The notes beneath the pieces were generated by a model that saw only the letters and a list, made by a program, of their open reading frames with translations, was not told where the DNA came from and made no database searches. This document shows positions 1 through 7,883 of a stretch of 64,000 bases of DNA, piece after piece. This stretch comes from Pseudomonadota bacterium (GTDB lineage: Bacteria > Pseudomonadota > Alphaproteobacteria > Rhizobiales > Hyphomicrobiaceae). Each line of letters begins with the position of its first letter. The first letter of the stretch is position 1. Both the position numbers and the translations under genes were made by a program. The stretch covers positions 1-64,000 of the forward strand of contig JAFECH010000369.1 in assembly GCA_018242255.1 (NCBI GenBank). The letters run 5' to 3'.

Positions 1-69
1 TAGCTCAGATGGGAGAGCGCTGCAATCGCACTGCAGAGGTCAGGGGTTCGATTCCCCTCGGCTCCACCA
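1..69 (+). tRNA. tRNA-Ala(CGC), 5' end cut by window edge
   Basis: The first base corresponds to tRNA position 8, so the seven 5' acceptor-stem bases lie outside the window. The D arm (GCTC paired with GAGC), a five-pair anticodon stem (CTGCA/TGCAG) around loop ATCGCAC, the T arm (AGGGG TTCGATT CCCCT), the 3' acceptor strand CGGCTCC, discriminator A and an encoded CCA are all visible. Loop positions 34-36 read CGC, the anticodon for the alanine codon GCG. No second copy of the tRNA 3' end was noticed nearby, so there is no evidence of an integrated element here. Confidence 0.9.
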
Positions 70-312
70 AGATTATGGAAATTGAACTTCTATTGAACCG
101 TAGCATCGGGGCTGCGTTCAACTGGGCGGAAGTTCGCGGATCTTAATTCTTATGGTGGCAGTTCACAGGCCCGCGCGGAAGACTTCGGCTTCGCCGTCAC
201 CTGCTGCCTTGCGCAGACGCTTGGGCACGCGTTTGCGACCCACTGGCGTTGACGGCCTGCGCGACGCACTCCTGCCGCAACTCGCCCGCCAGGATCGCGC
301 CGCCGCGGTTAC

Positions 313-960
313 CTAAGGCCGCCGCTTGTTGGCTTTCGTACCGATCCCGAATTGCGCAATCACCATCTCACTGAGCATGTTAGCCTGCCGGATAAGCTCC
401 GCTCCCGATGTTCGCTCGTCCGTAGTGCGTTCGGCAAAGCTCGTAATTAGCAGACCAATAAAGCGCGTGTTGAAATCGAGGTCGGCTGCTGACTGCGGCC
501 CCATCGCTTCTACAATAAAATCCCTCATCATCACGGCACCAGCCGCCATCAATGCCCGGTATTCCTTCGTGTCCTTGATATCTACCGACGCGATCCGAAG
601 CGCCTGGCGTAAATCCGCCTCAGCCGCCTCGATCATGAAAAACTCACGGACGAGACTGCGCATTCTTTGTGCCGGGTTTTCCACTCTCAGCTTTATGTTT
701 TGCTCGAACTTACCAAGGTTGTGGTCCCAAGTGCTTTTGACGATGTGGAAAAGCAGCGCCTCCTTATTCGGAAAATACTGGTAAAACGACGCAATGTTGA
801 CGCCGGCCTTCTCCGCCACTTTGTTCGCGGTGAAGGAGCTCGGTCCCTTCTTCTCTAGAATATAAGTCGCTGCTTCAACGATAGCCTCCACCGTCGCCTT
901 TGCGCGTTGCTGCTTTCCCAGCTTTTTGGGGACGAGATTTCGTTTCCTAGCCACCGCCAA
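313..960 (-). CDS. TetR/AcrR family transcriptional repressor
   Basis: This 215-residue protein has a basic N-terminus and a TetR-type helix-turn-helix at about residues 25-72, including FTANKVAEKAGVNIASFYQYF followed by NKEAL, which is the typical recognition-helix region. The C-terminal two thirds is a helical ligand-binding domain with no recognisable ligand signature. It is divergent from a flavin monooxygenase gene that starts at 1061, with an AT-rich inverted repeat between them. That is the usual layout for a TetR repressor controlling a neighbouring detoxification enzyme and itself. The family is clear; the inducer and the target are inferred. Confidence 0.9.
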   Translation of the reverse strand: MAVARKRNLVPKKLGKQQRAKATVEAIVEAATYILEKKGPSSFTANKVAEKAGVNIASFYQYFPNKEALLFHIVKSTWDHNLGKFEQNIKLRVENPAQRMRSLVREFFMIEAAEADLRQALRIASVDIKDTKEYRALMAAGAVMMRDFIVEAMGPQSAADLDFNTRFIGLLITSFAERTTDERTSGAELIRQANMLSEMVIAQFGIGTKANKRRP

Positions 961-986
961 TATCGCTCCGCAAATGTGACTATGAG

Positions 987-1008
987 AATATAACTATTTA
1001 CTTATATT
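987..1008. promoter_or_regulatory. Candidate TetR operator
   Basis: A perfect inverted repeat, AATATAA and TTATATT separated by 8 bases, lies in the 100-base gap between the divergent TetR gene and the monooxygenase gene. TetR-family dimers commonly bind short dyads in such positions. The symmetry is seen in the sequence; binding is inferred. Confidence 0.55.
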
Positions 1009-1060
1009 ATGGATGGCATCGCAAGGAAAGCACCGCGATGAATGTAGGGAGACCAGGCGC

Positions 1061-2259
1061 ATGAAGGCCGAGAAGAGGATATTGATCACCGGCGCGGGGA
1101 TTGCCGGCCCGGTCTGCGCGTACTGGCTGAACAAGTATGGCTTCTGCGTCGTGATTGCCGAGAAGGCAGGTGACTTCAGGGACGGCGGTCAGAATATCGA
1201 CATCAAGGGGCCAGGGCGGCACGTCATCGAGTTGATGGAGCTGGCCGAAAAGATCGACGCAAAAAATACACTCGAACGTGGCCAAAAATACCTGGATGCG
1301 GCTGGCGAGGTGATTGCGGTACTCCCGAAAGGCGGCTTCGGTACCCTGACGAACGATTTCGAGATTCTGCGGGGCGAATTTGCCCGCATGCTCTACGACG
1401 CCACGAAAAACACTGCGAATACCGCTTTGGCACCTCCATCACCGCCCTCGAGGAAAATGGCGCGGGCATATCGGTCAGCTTCGACAACGGCACAGTCGAG
1501 GATTACGAGCTAGTGATCTGCGCTGAAGGGATAAGCTCCTCGACCAGGGAAAAGGTCTTAGGCGGACAAACCCATTTCCGTTACCTCGGCGCTTATATGG
1601 CCTTCTTCAACATTCCGCGGCGTCCCGAAGACGATTATTGGGCCTGGACGGTCAACGGCATCGGCGGAACCTTCATCACGTTGAGACCCGGTACGGACAC
1701 AGTAACGACCGTCCTGATCACCTTTCTGAGGAAGGATCTGGACATTTCGGTCGACGAGCCGGCCGCAAGGAAGCGCTTGCTCCTTGATGCGCTGAAAGGA
1801 CGGGGCACGATCGCCCACCGTATCAGCACCGAATTGGACACCGTCTGCGATTTTTATTTCGGGCCGATGAGCCAAGTTCAGGCCTCGACCTGGTCGAAGG
1901 GTCGGTTCGTTCTGTTGGGCGACGCGGCGCATTGCCCAACTCCGTTCACGGGGCAGGGCACTGCGTTGGCCCTTGCTGGCGCTTACGTGCTTGCCGGCGA
2001 GATCAAGCGGAGCGCGGACCACGCCGAAGCCTTCGCCGCCTATGAGCGGCTGTTGCGGCCGTACGTTGAAGCGACCCAGAGCCAATTGACCCCCAGCCTC
2101 ATCCGCCTGACGCACGCCAAAACACGGTTCGGCATTGCAGTCACCCGTCTCGTTCAGAGGCTGCTGGCGAGCAAAATGGTGCAGCGGATTTTCAAACGAG
2201 GCGCCGCAAAGCGCGCAAGCGATACCGAGAAGAAATTCGTGCTCCCCGCGTATTCATAG
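1061..2259 (+). pseudogene. FAD-dependent monooxygenase (TetX/PHBH-like), frameshifted
   Basis: Two adjoining open frames together encode one class A flavin monooxygenase. The first, from ATG 1061 (preceded by GGGAGA), carries the Rossmann dinucleotide motif GAGIAGPVCAYWL near its N-terminus. The second resumes with YRFGTSITALEE and contains the FAD-ribityl motif GDAAHCPTPFTGQGTALALAG. The natural product appears to continue across an A5 run at 1406-1410. Adding one A there joins the frames as TKKHCEYRFG, which fits this family. The gene is therefore a pseudogene, or the A run was miscalled. A separate start at 1513 would make only the C-terminal half, without the N-terminal FAD-binding motif. 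The likely role of the intact enzyme is hydroxylation of an aromatic or antibiotic-like substrate, under control of the divergent TetR gene. Confidence 0.8.
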
Positions 2260-2734
2260 GCTGGGCAACCAGAACGCTTTCTCGGTGGTGTCACCCGATC
2301 GGCGACAGCGGACAGCATGATACGGGTATCAGCGCTAAGGGCGGGGGCCAGTGAAACCACTTCCAGAACCGCGTTCCACTCGGTCAGTTCATCGAAGATG
2401 GGGTTCGATGTTTGTGTGCTCAGGTCAACCAAGCGCTTCGAGACGGCCTCGCGGTTCGGCACATTCCTCTCTCGTAAATCGAATTTGCTTCGCGCTATCC
2501 TAGCCAGCGAGCCGGAAAACCAGCCGCAATATTAGAAACTTACGCTTTGTTTTCACCCGCCTCGAAAGCGGCGAGCGTGCGCTTTTGCAATCCGACCGTC
2601 ACGCTGACGCCCTCAATTGACCCGTATCAACGGGCTCCAAAAAGAGTCTTTTATGGTGCCTTCCACACGCCAAAGCCACCACCTCTAGGCAATGGCCGAA
2701 AGCATTCGAAAAACCGGACTGTAGATAGCTTCGC
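2260..2734. other. Intergenic region, no gene supported
   Basis: This stretch separates the broken monooxygenase gene from the Mla-type cassette. The open frames in it are short, overlap one another on both strands and resemble no family I recognise. I see no convincing hairpin terminator or promoter in it. It presumably holds the promoter of the transport cassette. Confidence 0.4.
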
Positions 2735-3898
2735 ATGGGTGATGAAAAAGCATTGGTCGACGACGCATCTGCCATGCGGATGTTGACGGTGAGAACCGCG
2801 GACCAGATCACCATGCTCGCAGCATCCGATCAGTGGACGGCGCCAAATGCGGCAAGCCTGGATCGGATGATCGGCGCGGTTCTCGCCCGCCCCTCCCTCA
2901 GGAACGTCACGCTCGATATGAGCGGCATCGAACGGATCGATAGCTATGGCGCCTGGGAGATTTCTCGCCTCGAGCGCGAACTGAGCGCGCGCGGAGGCAA
3001 GCTCCAGATCTTAGCTCTGCCGGAGCAATATGGGGGACTGCTACGGGCGGTGGAGCAGGCGGCCGAACTCGCCGACAAAGTCCCGTCACAGCCGCGCAAG
3101 GAGTTTACCGGTCTCTCGGCTATCGGCCAAAGGATGTCTAACTATAGCCGAGGCTTTATTCTTCTGCTCAACATGGTCGGTGCTGTCTGCGCAGCAGCCT
3201 TTCGGGCGATGCTGAAACCCTCGACGTTTCGCTTCACATCAACGGTCCATCAGCTGGACCGCGTCGGCTGGCAGGCGATCCCGATCATTTTGCTGATCAC
3301 GTTTTTGATCGGCAGTATCATCGCTCAGCAGGGCTTCTTCCATTTCAGAAAGTTCGGCGCGGATGACTATGTCGTCGATATGGTTGGGATCCTCATCCTT
3401 CGCGAAATTGGCGTGCTCATCGTCGCGATCATGGTGGCGGGGCGATCCGGAAGCTCATACACCGCCGAACTCGGCTCAATGAAGATGCGCGAGGAGATCG
3501 ACGCGCTCAGAACAATGGGTTTCGATCCGGTCGACGTGCTCATCCTCCCGCGCATCCTGGCACTCGTCATTGCACTGCCGCTGCTGACGTTCATCGGTTC
3601 GATGTCGGCTCTCTATGGCGGTGAGATCGTCGCGTGGCTCTATGGTGGGATGAGCCCCGATATTTTCGTCGCGCGCTTGAAGGAAGCGATCTCGATGACG
3701 CACTTCAAGGTCGGTATGATAAAAGCGCCGTTCATGGCCTTCGTGATCGGCATCGTCGCGTGCACGGAAGGATTGAAGGTCGGCGGAAGCGCCGAGTCGC
3801 TGGGACTTCGCACCACCTCATCGGTTGTGACCTCAATTTTTCTCGTAATCGTCCTAGACGGTCTGTTCGCCGTATTTTTCGCATCGATCGGAATGTGA
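2735..3898 (+). CDS. STAS-MlaE fusion: lipid ABC transporter permease
   Basis: This 387-residue protein is the inner-membrane permease of an Mla/MCE-type ABC transporter, a family that moves phospholipids or other hydrophobic molecules between inner and outer membranes. Residues of about 20-110 form a STAS-like domain (VTLDMSGIERIDSYGAWEI). Residues of about 150-385 form the MlaE permease with several membrane segments and the conserved cytoplasmic stretch GSMKMREEIDALRTMGFDP. In E. coli the STAS protein MlaB is separate, so this is the fused form found in many alphaproteobacteria. The stop overlaps the ATPase start by one base, and an MCE protein follows. The cargo cannot be told from sequence. 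The first ATG (2735) is used; an internal Met at residue 14 is also possible. Confidence 0.9.
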   Translation: MGDEKALVDDASAMRMLTVRTADQITMLAASDQWTAPNAASLDRMIGAVLARPSLRNVTLDMSGIERIDSYGAWEISRLERELSARGGKLQILALPEQYGGLLRAVEQAAELADKVPSQPRKEFTGLSAIGQRMSNYSRGFILLLNMVGAVCAAAFRAMLKPSTFRFTSTVHQLDRVGWQAIPIILLITFLIGSIIAQQGFFHFRKFGADDYVVDMVGILILREIGVLIVAIMVAGRSGSSYTAELGSMKMREEIDALRTMGFDPVDVLILPRILALVIALPLLTFIGSMSALYGGEIVAWLYGGMSPDIFVARLKEAISMTHFKVGMIKAPFMAFVIGIVACTEGLKVGGSAESLGLRTTSSVVTSIFLVIVLDGLFAVFFASIGM

Positions 3899-4695
3899 TG
3901 ACAATGGCCAGTTCGAGCAACGAGCCCGTCATTAGCGTTCGCGACCTCACTGTCGGTTTTCGCGACCGGACTGTCCTCGATCATCTGTCCCTTGACGTTC
4001 GTCCCGGTGAGATCATCGGCCTCGTAGGCGGCTCGGGCAGCGGCAAATCCGTGCTCTTGCGCACCATTATCGGCTTGCTGCCGAAACAGTCGGGATCAAT
4101 CGAAGTGTTCGGACGGGATGTCGATCACGTCGACGATCAGGCGCGTCGCGCGCTGCAGCGGCGATGTGGCGTCCTCTTTCAAAACGGCGCACTCTATTCG
4201 TCGCTCACCGTGATGCAGAACGTTCAGTTCCCGATGCGCGAGTTTCTGCATTTGCCCGAATATCTACTCGACGAGATCGCGGCCACCAAACTTGCGATGG
4301 TCGGCCTCTCTCGTCTCGATGCCAACAAGCTGCCGTCGGAGCTTTCGGGCGGCATGACGAAACGTGTCGCCATGGCCCGGGCGCTTGCGCTTGATCCCGA
4401 AGTTGTTTTTCTGGACGAACCGACGTCAGGTCTCGATCCCATATCGGCCGGCGACTTCGACTCGCTGATCCGAACGCTGCAGCAGACCCTTGGTCTGACC
4501 GTGTTCATGATCACGCATGACCTCAACAGCTTGCACACCGTGTGTGACCGCATCGCCGTGTTGGCGGATGGCAAAATCGTTGCCGACGGTCCGCTCTCGG
4601 CAATGCTCGCAAGTGAACACCCATGGGTCAAATCGTACTTCCGCGGTCAACGCGGACGCATGCTTGAACCTTCACGCCAACAGTTATCAGGTTGA
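3898..4695 (+). CDS. Mla-type ABC transporter ATP-binding protein
   Basis: This 265-residue ATPase energises the Mla-type transporter. It has Walker A (GSGSGKS), the ABC signature LSGGMTKRVAMARAL, Walker B with the D-loop (VVFLDEPTSGLDP) and the switch His in MITHDLNSL. The replacement of Q by MTK in the signature (LSGGMxKR) is typical of MlaF-type ATPases. The chosen ATG at 3898 overlaps the permease stop by one base (TGATG), giving translational coupling. The same frame stays open further upstream, but the extra residues are arginine-rich shadow of the permease gene and are unlikely to be translated. Confidence 0.92.
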   Translation: MTMASSSNEPVISVRDLTVGFRDRTVLDHLSLDVRPGEIIGLVGGSGSGKSVLLRTIIGLLPKQSGSIEVFGRDVDHVDDQARRALQRRCGVLFQNGALYSSLTVMQNVQFPMREFLHLPEYLLDEIAATKLAMVGLSRLDANKLPSELSGGMTKRVAMARALALDPEVVFLDEPTSGLDPISAGDFDSLIRTLQQTLGLTVFMITHDLNSLHTVCDRIAVLADGKIVADGPLSAMLASEHPWVKSYFRGQRGRMLEPSRQQLSG

Positions 4696-4704
4696 GACGC
4701 CGTT

Positions 4705-5826
4705 ATGGAAATTCGCGCGCGATACACGCTGATCGGACTTTTCACCCTCGCGACCGTCGCGGCGGCGTTTGTGTTTGTCTATTGGCTTAACCACGCAGGC
4801 GGCCTGGCGCAGCATTCGCTTTACCGCGCACGCTTCGAGACTCCGGTCTCCGGACTTCTCAGGGGATCGGCAGTTCTCTTCAATGGTATCCGAGTCGGTG
4901 AAGTCGTCGCGCTGGAATTGGCAGCAGAAAACCCCAAACAGGTAACGGCGCTTCTTTCGGTCGACAGCACCACACCCGTCCGCTCCGACACGAAAGTCGG
5001 TATGGAATTCCAGGGGCTCACCAGTTCTCCTGTATTGGCGTTGCGTGGCGGCGCACCGGACGCGCCGCCCGCGACATCGATTGATCAGCAACCGCCGTTG
5101 CTGGCTGTCGATCCAAACGCCACGCAAAGTCTCACCGAATCCGCGCGCGATGTTCTGCATCGCATTGGCGCGGTCATCGATGAAAACCGCGAGCCGCTCA
5201 AAACACTCGTCGCCAACATCAACACATTTTCCGGAGCGCTCGCGAAGAACTCCGATAAGGTCGACGGCATACTTGCTGGCCTGGAGAAGATGACAGGAGG
5301 TGGTAAGAAGGCCGACGCTCCGATCGTCGATCTCCAACCGCCGACAAAATTTCCTGGTCTCGGAAAGATCCCGGAGGGTCAGCTGGTCGTGCCCGAACCC
5401 GACCTCGTAGGCAGCGTCTTTAACGATCAGGTCGCGATCATGACGCCCGAGGGTGCGCGCTCCAACGCCATCGCCGCGAGATGGCCGGATACGCTGAGCC
5501 GTGTATTGCAATCCCGTATCGTTCAGAGCTTTGAAAATGCCGGTTACCTGAAAGTCCTCGGCCGCCAGCCGGACACGCTCGAAGTCGACTACCAACTCTT
5601 GTTGGATTTGCGCAACTTCGAGATCGTGGCGTCTGAAACTCCATCCGCCGAGATTGCGTTCACTGCAAAGATCATCGGTAAAAACGGGCAGATCCTCGGC
5701 GCAAAGATATTCAAAGCAAGTGTGCCCGCGACGATCACCGATCAGGCGGGGATCGCATCCGCGCTCAATCAAGCGTTCGACAAGGTCGCCTCGGAGCTTG
5801 TAGTCTGGGCCTGCAGCGTCGCCTGA
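4705..5826 (+). CDS. MCE (MlaD-like) protein fused to a PqiC-like auxiliary domain
   Basis: This 373-residue protein starts with one membrane anchor (about residues 8-30), followed by an MCE domain at about 38-115 that includes SGLLRGSAVLFNGIRVGEV, the typical MlaD fold signature. MCE rings bind and channel lipids in the periplasm. After a helical linker (about 120-200), residues of about 205-370 look like the ABC-type transport auxiliary domain otherwise found in separate PqiC-like lipoproteins (SNAIAARWPDTLSRVLQSRI and a C-terminal ALNQAFDKVASEL). MCE and auxiliary functions would then be on one chain. It follows the ATPase gene by 9 bases and is probably the last gene of the cassette. The C-terminal domain assignment is by pattern and is less certain than the MCE call. 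Confidence 0.85.
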   Translation: MEIRARYTLIGLFTLATVAAAFVFVYWLNHAGGLAQHSLYRARFETPVSGLLRGSAVLFNGIRVGEVVALELAAENPKQVTALLSVDSTTPVRSDTKVGMEFQGLTSSPVLALRGGAPDAPPATSIDQQPPLLAVDPNATQSLTESARDVLHRIGAVIDENREPLKTLVANINTFSGALAKNSDKVDGILAGLEKMTGGGKKADAPIVDLQPPTKFPGLGKIPEGQLVVPEPDLVGSVFNDQVAIMTPEGARSNAIAARWPDTLSRVLQSRIVQSFENAGYLKVLGRQPDTLEVDYQLLLDLRNFEIVASETPSAEIAFTAKIIGKNGQILGAKIFKASVPATITDQAGIASALNQAFDKVASELVVWACSVA

Positions 5827-6034
5827 CACCAGCGATGCAATTTCAGAGTGTTGGAAACGTCGAAGAAATCATTCGACGCTCTGCCGGAAAAAACCACCAG
5901 CGCGCGTCGTGTCGACACCTGGAATAATTCACCCGTCACGTCAGGAAAAAATCCTTCAAAAATCGTCATTGCTAATCGGTCATCGCTCGCTAGAACGACT
6001 TGGGATCGGGTGCTTGAGGTGAGCGCGACCAACC

Positions 6035-6652
6035 GTGAAGCTTCTCATCGTCGAAGATCATCCAATCGTCATATCCGGCTGCCGGGCACTGTTTCCTCAA
6101 ACCGATGGGATGGCGATCGTCGAAGCGCGAACGGCAGCGGAAGCAAGGCTTGTGATGACGCGCGACAAGCCAGACGTAGCGATTATCGACATCAATCTTC
6201 CGGATGGCTCCGGCCTTGAACTCACGCGCGAGTTCGTCGGCTATGACCGCGATGCGCGCATCGTCGTCTTCTCGACGAGCGATACGCCGATCCTTGCAAT
6301 TCAGGCCATCCAGGCCGGCGCAAGGGGCTATGTCAGCAAGACCGGTGGCTCTACCGATTTGAGGGAAGCCGTATTGGCGGTTGCGCGCGGCGATACGTGG
6401 ATCTCAGATGATCTCGTGCAGGAGATGGCCCTGCTCCGTGCGCAAAACCATCACACAGAAACGCTTCTCAGCGAGCGCGAGCAGCTCATTCTTCGGATGC
6501 TCGGGCGGGGTCGGAGCATGGCGGAGATCGCCAACGATATTTCCGTGTCCTATAAGACTGTTGCATCGGACTGCACGATTCTACGAAAAAAGCTCGGCGC
6601 TCGCACATCGACCGAGATGGTCCGCATCGCCATTGAGATGAAGCTGATCTGA
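6035..6652 (+). CDS. NarL/FixJ-type response regulator next to lanM
   Basis: This 205-residue regulator has an N-terminal receiver domain with phospho-acceptor Asp52 (IIDINLPDGSG) and the conserved Lys in SKTGG. A C-terminal LuxR-type helix-turn-helix (LSEREQLILRMLGRG through SYKTVASDCTILRKKLG) follows. It starts with GTG at 6035, since the upstream frame is closed. No kinase gene adjoins it. It is clearly a paralogue of the MxaX-like regulator at 21751-22440: both end in a similar E(M/L)xRIAI segment. In Methylobacterium a response regulator gene, mxaB, lies near the 3' end of the mxa cluster, and this gene has a comparable place, although on the opposite strand. MxaB identity is therefore possible but unproven. 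Confidence 0.88.
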   Translation: MKLLIVEDHPIVISGCRALFPQTDGMAIVEARTAAEARLVMTRDKPDVAIIDINLPDGSGLELTREFVGYDRDARIVVFSTSDTPILAIQAIQAGARGYVSKTGGSTDLREAVLAVARGDTWISDDLVQEMALLRAQNHHTETLLSEREQLILRMLGRGRSMAEIANDISVSYKTVASDCTILRKKLGARTSTEMVRIAIEMKLI

Positions 6653-6690
6653 TCTCTTCCGCAGGCCCGCGATATGCGCCGAGCCCGACA

Positions 6691-6708
6691 TTGGGAAAAT
6701 ATTCCCAA
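6691..6708. promoter_or_regulatory. Palindromic operator candidate upstream of lanM
   Basis: TTGGGAAAATATTCCCAA is a perfect inverted repeat (7-base arms, 4-base centre) about 150 bases upstream of lanM. Related GGGAAA elements follow at 6737-6744 (GGGAAATT), 6782-6788 and, inverted, at 6826-6835 (ATTTCCCAAA). NarL-type regulators bind short inverted repeats, so the adjacent response regulator or MxaX is a plausible ligand. That link is inferred. Confidence 0.5.
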
Positions 6709-6857
6709 AAAATCTTCCAATATATCACCTTAATCCGGGAAATTGTCCTCTGCTAGCGTGCCGCCAGTATCGCGTCTCGGAGGGAAATAATCATCTGGCC
6801 TTTAGGGATGACTTCAAACGGGGTCATTTCCCAAAGCCGATAGAGGAGCTTTTCGGA

Positions 6858-7265
6858 ATGAAACGCAGATTATTGGGTGCTGCAGCAGCGTTGGTGGGCG
6901 CCGCATTGGTGTCGGTCCACTTCGCACACCCCGCCATCGCCACTTCCGCATCTTTAACCGCGCTGGACCCGGACACCGACGGCACGGTCGATGCACCGGA
7001 AGCCAAAGCTGCGGCGGCGAAGCTTTTTACCAAGCTCGATCCCGACAAAGACGGAACGCTTGACGCCAAAGAGCTGTCCGGTCGCGTCGACGAAGCGGCT
7101 CTGAAAGCCGCCGATCCCGATAATGATGGCACTCTCGATCAGAACGAATACGACGCGATCGTCGTGGAGCGTTTCAAAGCTGCCGATCCCGACAGCGACG
7201 GCACACTCGATGACAAGGAACTCGCGACAGACGCCGGGAAATCATTCCTGCTTCTTGTCGAATAA
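6858..7265 (+). CDS. lanM: Lanmodulin, periplasmic lanthanide-binding EF-hand protein
   Basis: This 135-residue precursor has a Sec signal peptide ending at about residue 28 (HPAIA), leaving a mature protein of about 107 residues. Four EF-hand loops lie at residues 37-48, 61-72, 86-97 and 110-121: DPDTDGTVDAPE, DPDKDGTLDAKE, DPDNDGTLDQNE and DPDSDGTLDDKE. Each has Pro at loop position 2, and the loops are spaced only 24-25 residues apart. These are the defining features of lanmodulin, which binds lanthanides with picomolar affinity in methylotrophs. Ordinary EF-hand proteins lack the position-2 Pro and have longer spacing. Unlike the Methylobacterium protein, the fourth loop begins with Asp rather than Asn. 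GAGGAG lies 10 bases before the ATG. The gene has its own leader with repeated GGGAAA motifs and a strong terminator. It sits between a response regulator gene and the 3' end of the mxa cluster. Confidence 0.93.
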   Translation: MKRRLLGAAAALVGAALVSVHFAHPAIATSASLTALDPDTDGTVDAPEAKAAAAKLFTKLDPDKDGTLDAKELSGRVDEAALKAADPDNDGTLDQNEYDAIVVERFKAADPDSDGTLDDKELATDAGKSFLLLVE

Positions 7266-7271
7266 TTCCTT

Positions 7272-7315
7272 GGCTGCCTGGCTCGCATGCAAGTCGTGAC
7301 CAGGCAGCCGCCTTT
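7272..7315 (+). terminator. Rho-independent terminator of lanM
   Basis: Perfect 10-base arms GGCTGCCTGG (7272-7281) and CCAGGCAGCC (7300-7309) form a stem that starts 6 bases after the lanM stop and is followed by GCCTTTT. The position and T tract indicate intrinsic termination of the lanM transcript. Confidence 0.8.
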
Positions 7316-7375
7316 TCCTGTGCGCATACCGGATTTCGAGACGCATGTGGCCCCGTTACTGTTGAGGTCTGCCGA

Positions 7376-7401
7376 AATTTCCCCCACGCTAGCGGGAAAT
7401 T
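7376..7401. promoter_or_regulatory. Inverted repeat upstream of the small secreted protein gene
   Basis: Arms AATTTCCC (7376-7383) and GGGAAATT (7394-7401) flank a 10-base centre. The half-site matches the GGGAAATT element in the lanM leader, and GCTAGCG sits beside GGGAAATTG in both places. A shared regulator for lanM and the gene at 7476 is a reasonable inference. There is no T tract, so a terminator is less likely. Confidence 0.45.
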
Positions 7402-7475
7402 GAGAAGAAGAGGGGTTCGGAGGCGCTCGAGGTTTGGGTTCACCCACGTCGTGAACTTGTTTTTGGAGACGCTCG

Positions 7476-7859
7476 ATGCCTCACGTAAGCCTTCCGCGAA
7501 TCGCTCTCCTTCTTTCATCCGTCGCTCTCTGCGATACTAGCCCTGCCCGCTCCGACGACCCCGTCCGGGTCTCAGGATATTTCTGCGGTCAGAAGCACGA
7601 GCAGGTTGCTTTTCTGCAGCGGGAAGCCGCGGGCGATTCAGGAGAGATTGCGGCCAACGAAGTCAATAAAGTCGCCGGCAAACAGACCTGCGCGTACTTT
7701 CTTCCCGCAAATGCCGTTCCAGTGAAAGACGAAACCGTCATAAATAACGGTCTCGTATACAAGGTGCAGAGCTTCGTCTTTCTGCCCGAAAAGGTCGAAC
7801 GTTGGACCGGTACGTACTTCGGATCGATGCAATCAACGCGGACCTTCGACGAGCTATAA
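7476..7859 (+). CDS. Small secreted protein of unknown function downstream of lanM
   Basis: This 127-residue protein has an N-terminal signal peptide (hydrophobic stretch at about residues 6-20, probable cleavage near PARS at about residue 25). The mature part is about 100 residues with two cysteines, in YFCGQKHEQ and QTCAYFLP, that could form a disulfide. I recognise no family. It lies between lanM and the 3' end of the mxa cluster and is convergent with the latter, only 24 bases away. A GGGAAA inverted repeat like that in the lanM leader precedes it, which hints at co-regulation with lanM. A periplasmic role linked to methanol oxidation or metal handling is a guess from position only. Confidence 0.7.
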   Translation: MPHVSLPRIALLLSSVALCDTSPARSDDPVRVSGYFCGQKHEQVAFLQREAAGDSGEIAANEVNKVAGKQTCAYFLPANAVPVKDETVINNGLVYKVQSFVFLPEKVERWTGTYFGSMQSTRTFDEL

Positions 7860-7883
7860 TTCCCCTTCGATGAATCTGTGCCG

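Noticed and set aside
1..312. Integrated element or attachment site at the tRNA-Ala gene
   Set aside because: No integrase gene and no noticed second copy of the tRNA 3' end; the downstream genes look like ordinary chromosome.
4687..5829. Minus-strand open frame of 380 codons opposite the MCE gene
   Set aside because: The plus strand encodes a clear MCE domain with coupled neighbours; the minus frame is Arg-rich antisense shadow.
6858..7265. Annotation of the EF-hand protein as calmodulin-like
   Set aside because: All four loops have Pro at position 2 and the inter-loop spacing is only 12-13 residues, which is specific to lanmodulin.
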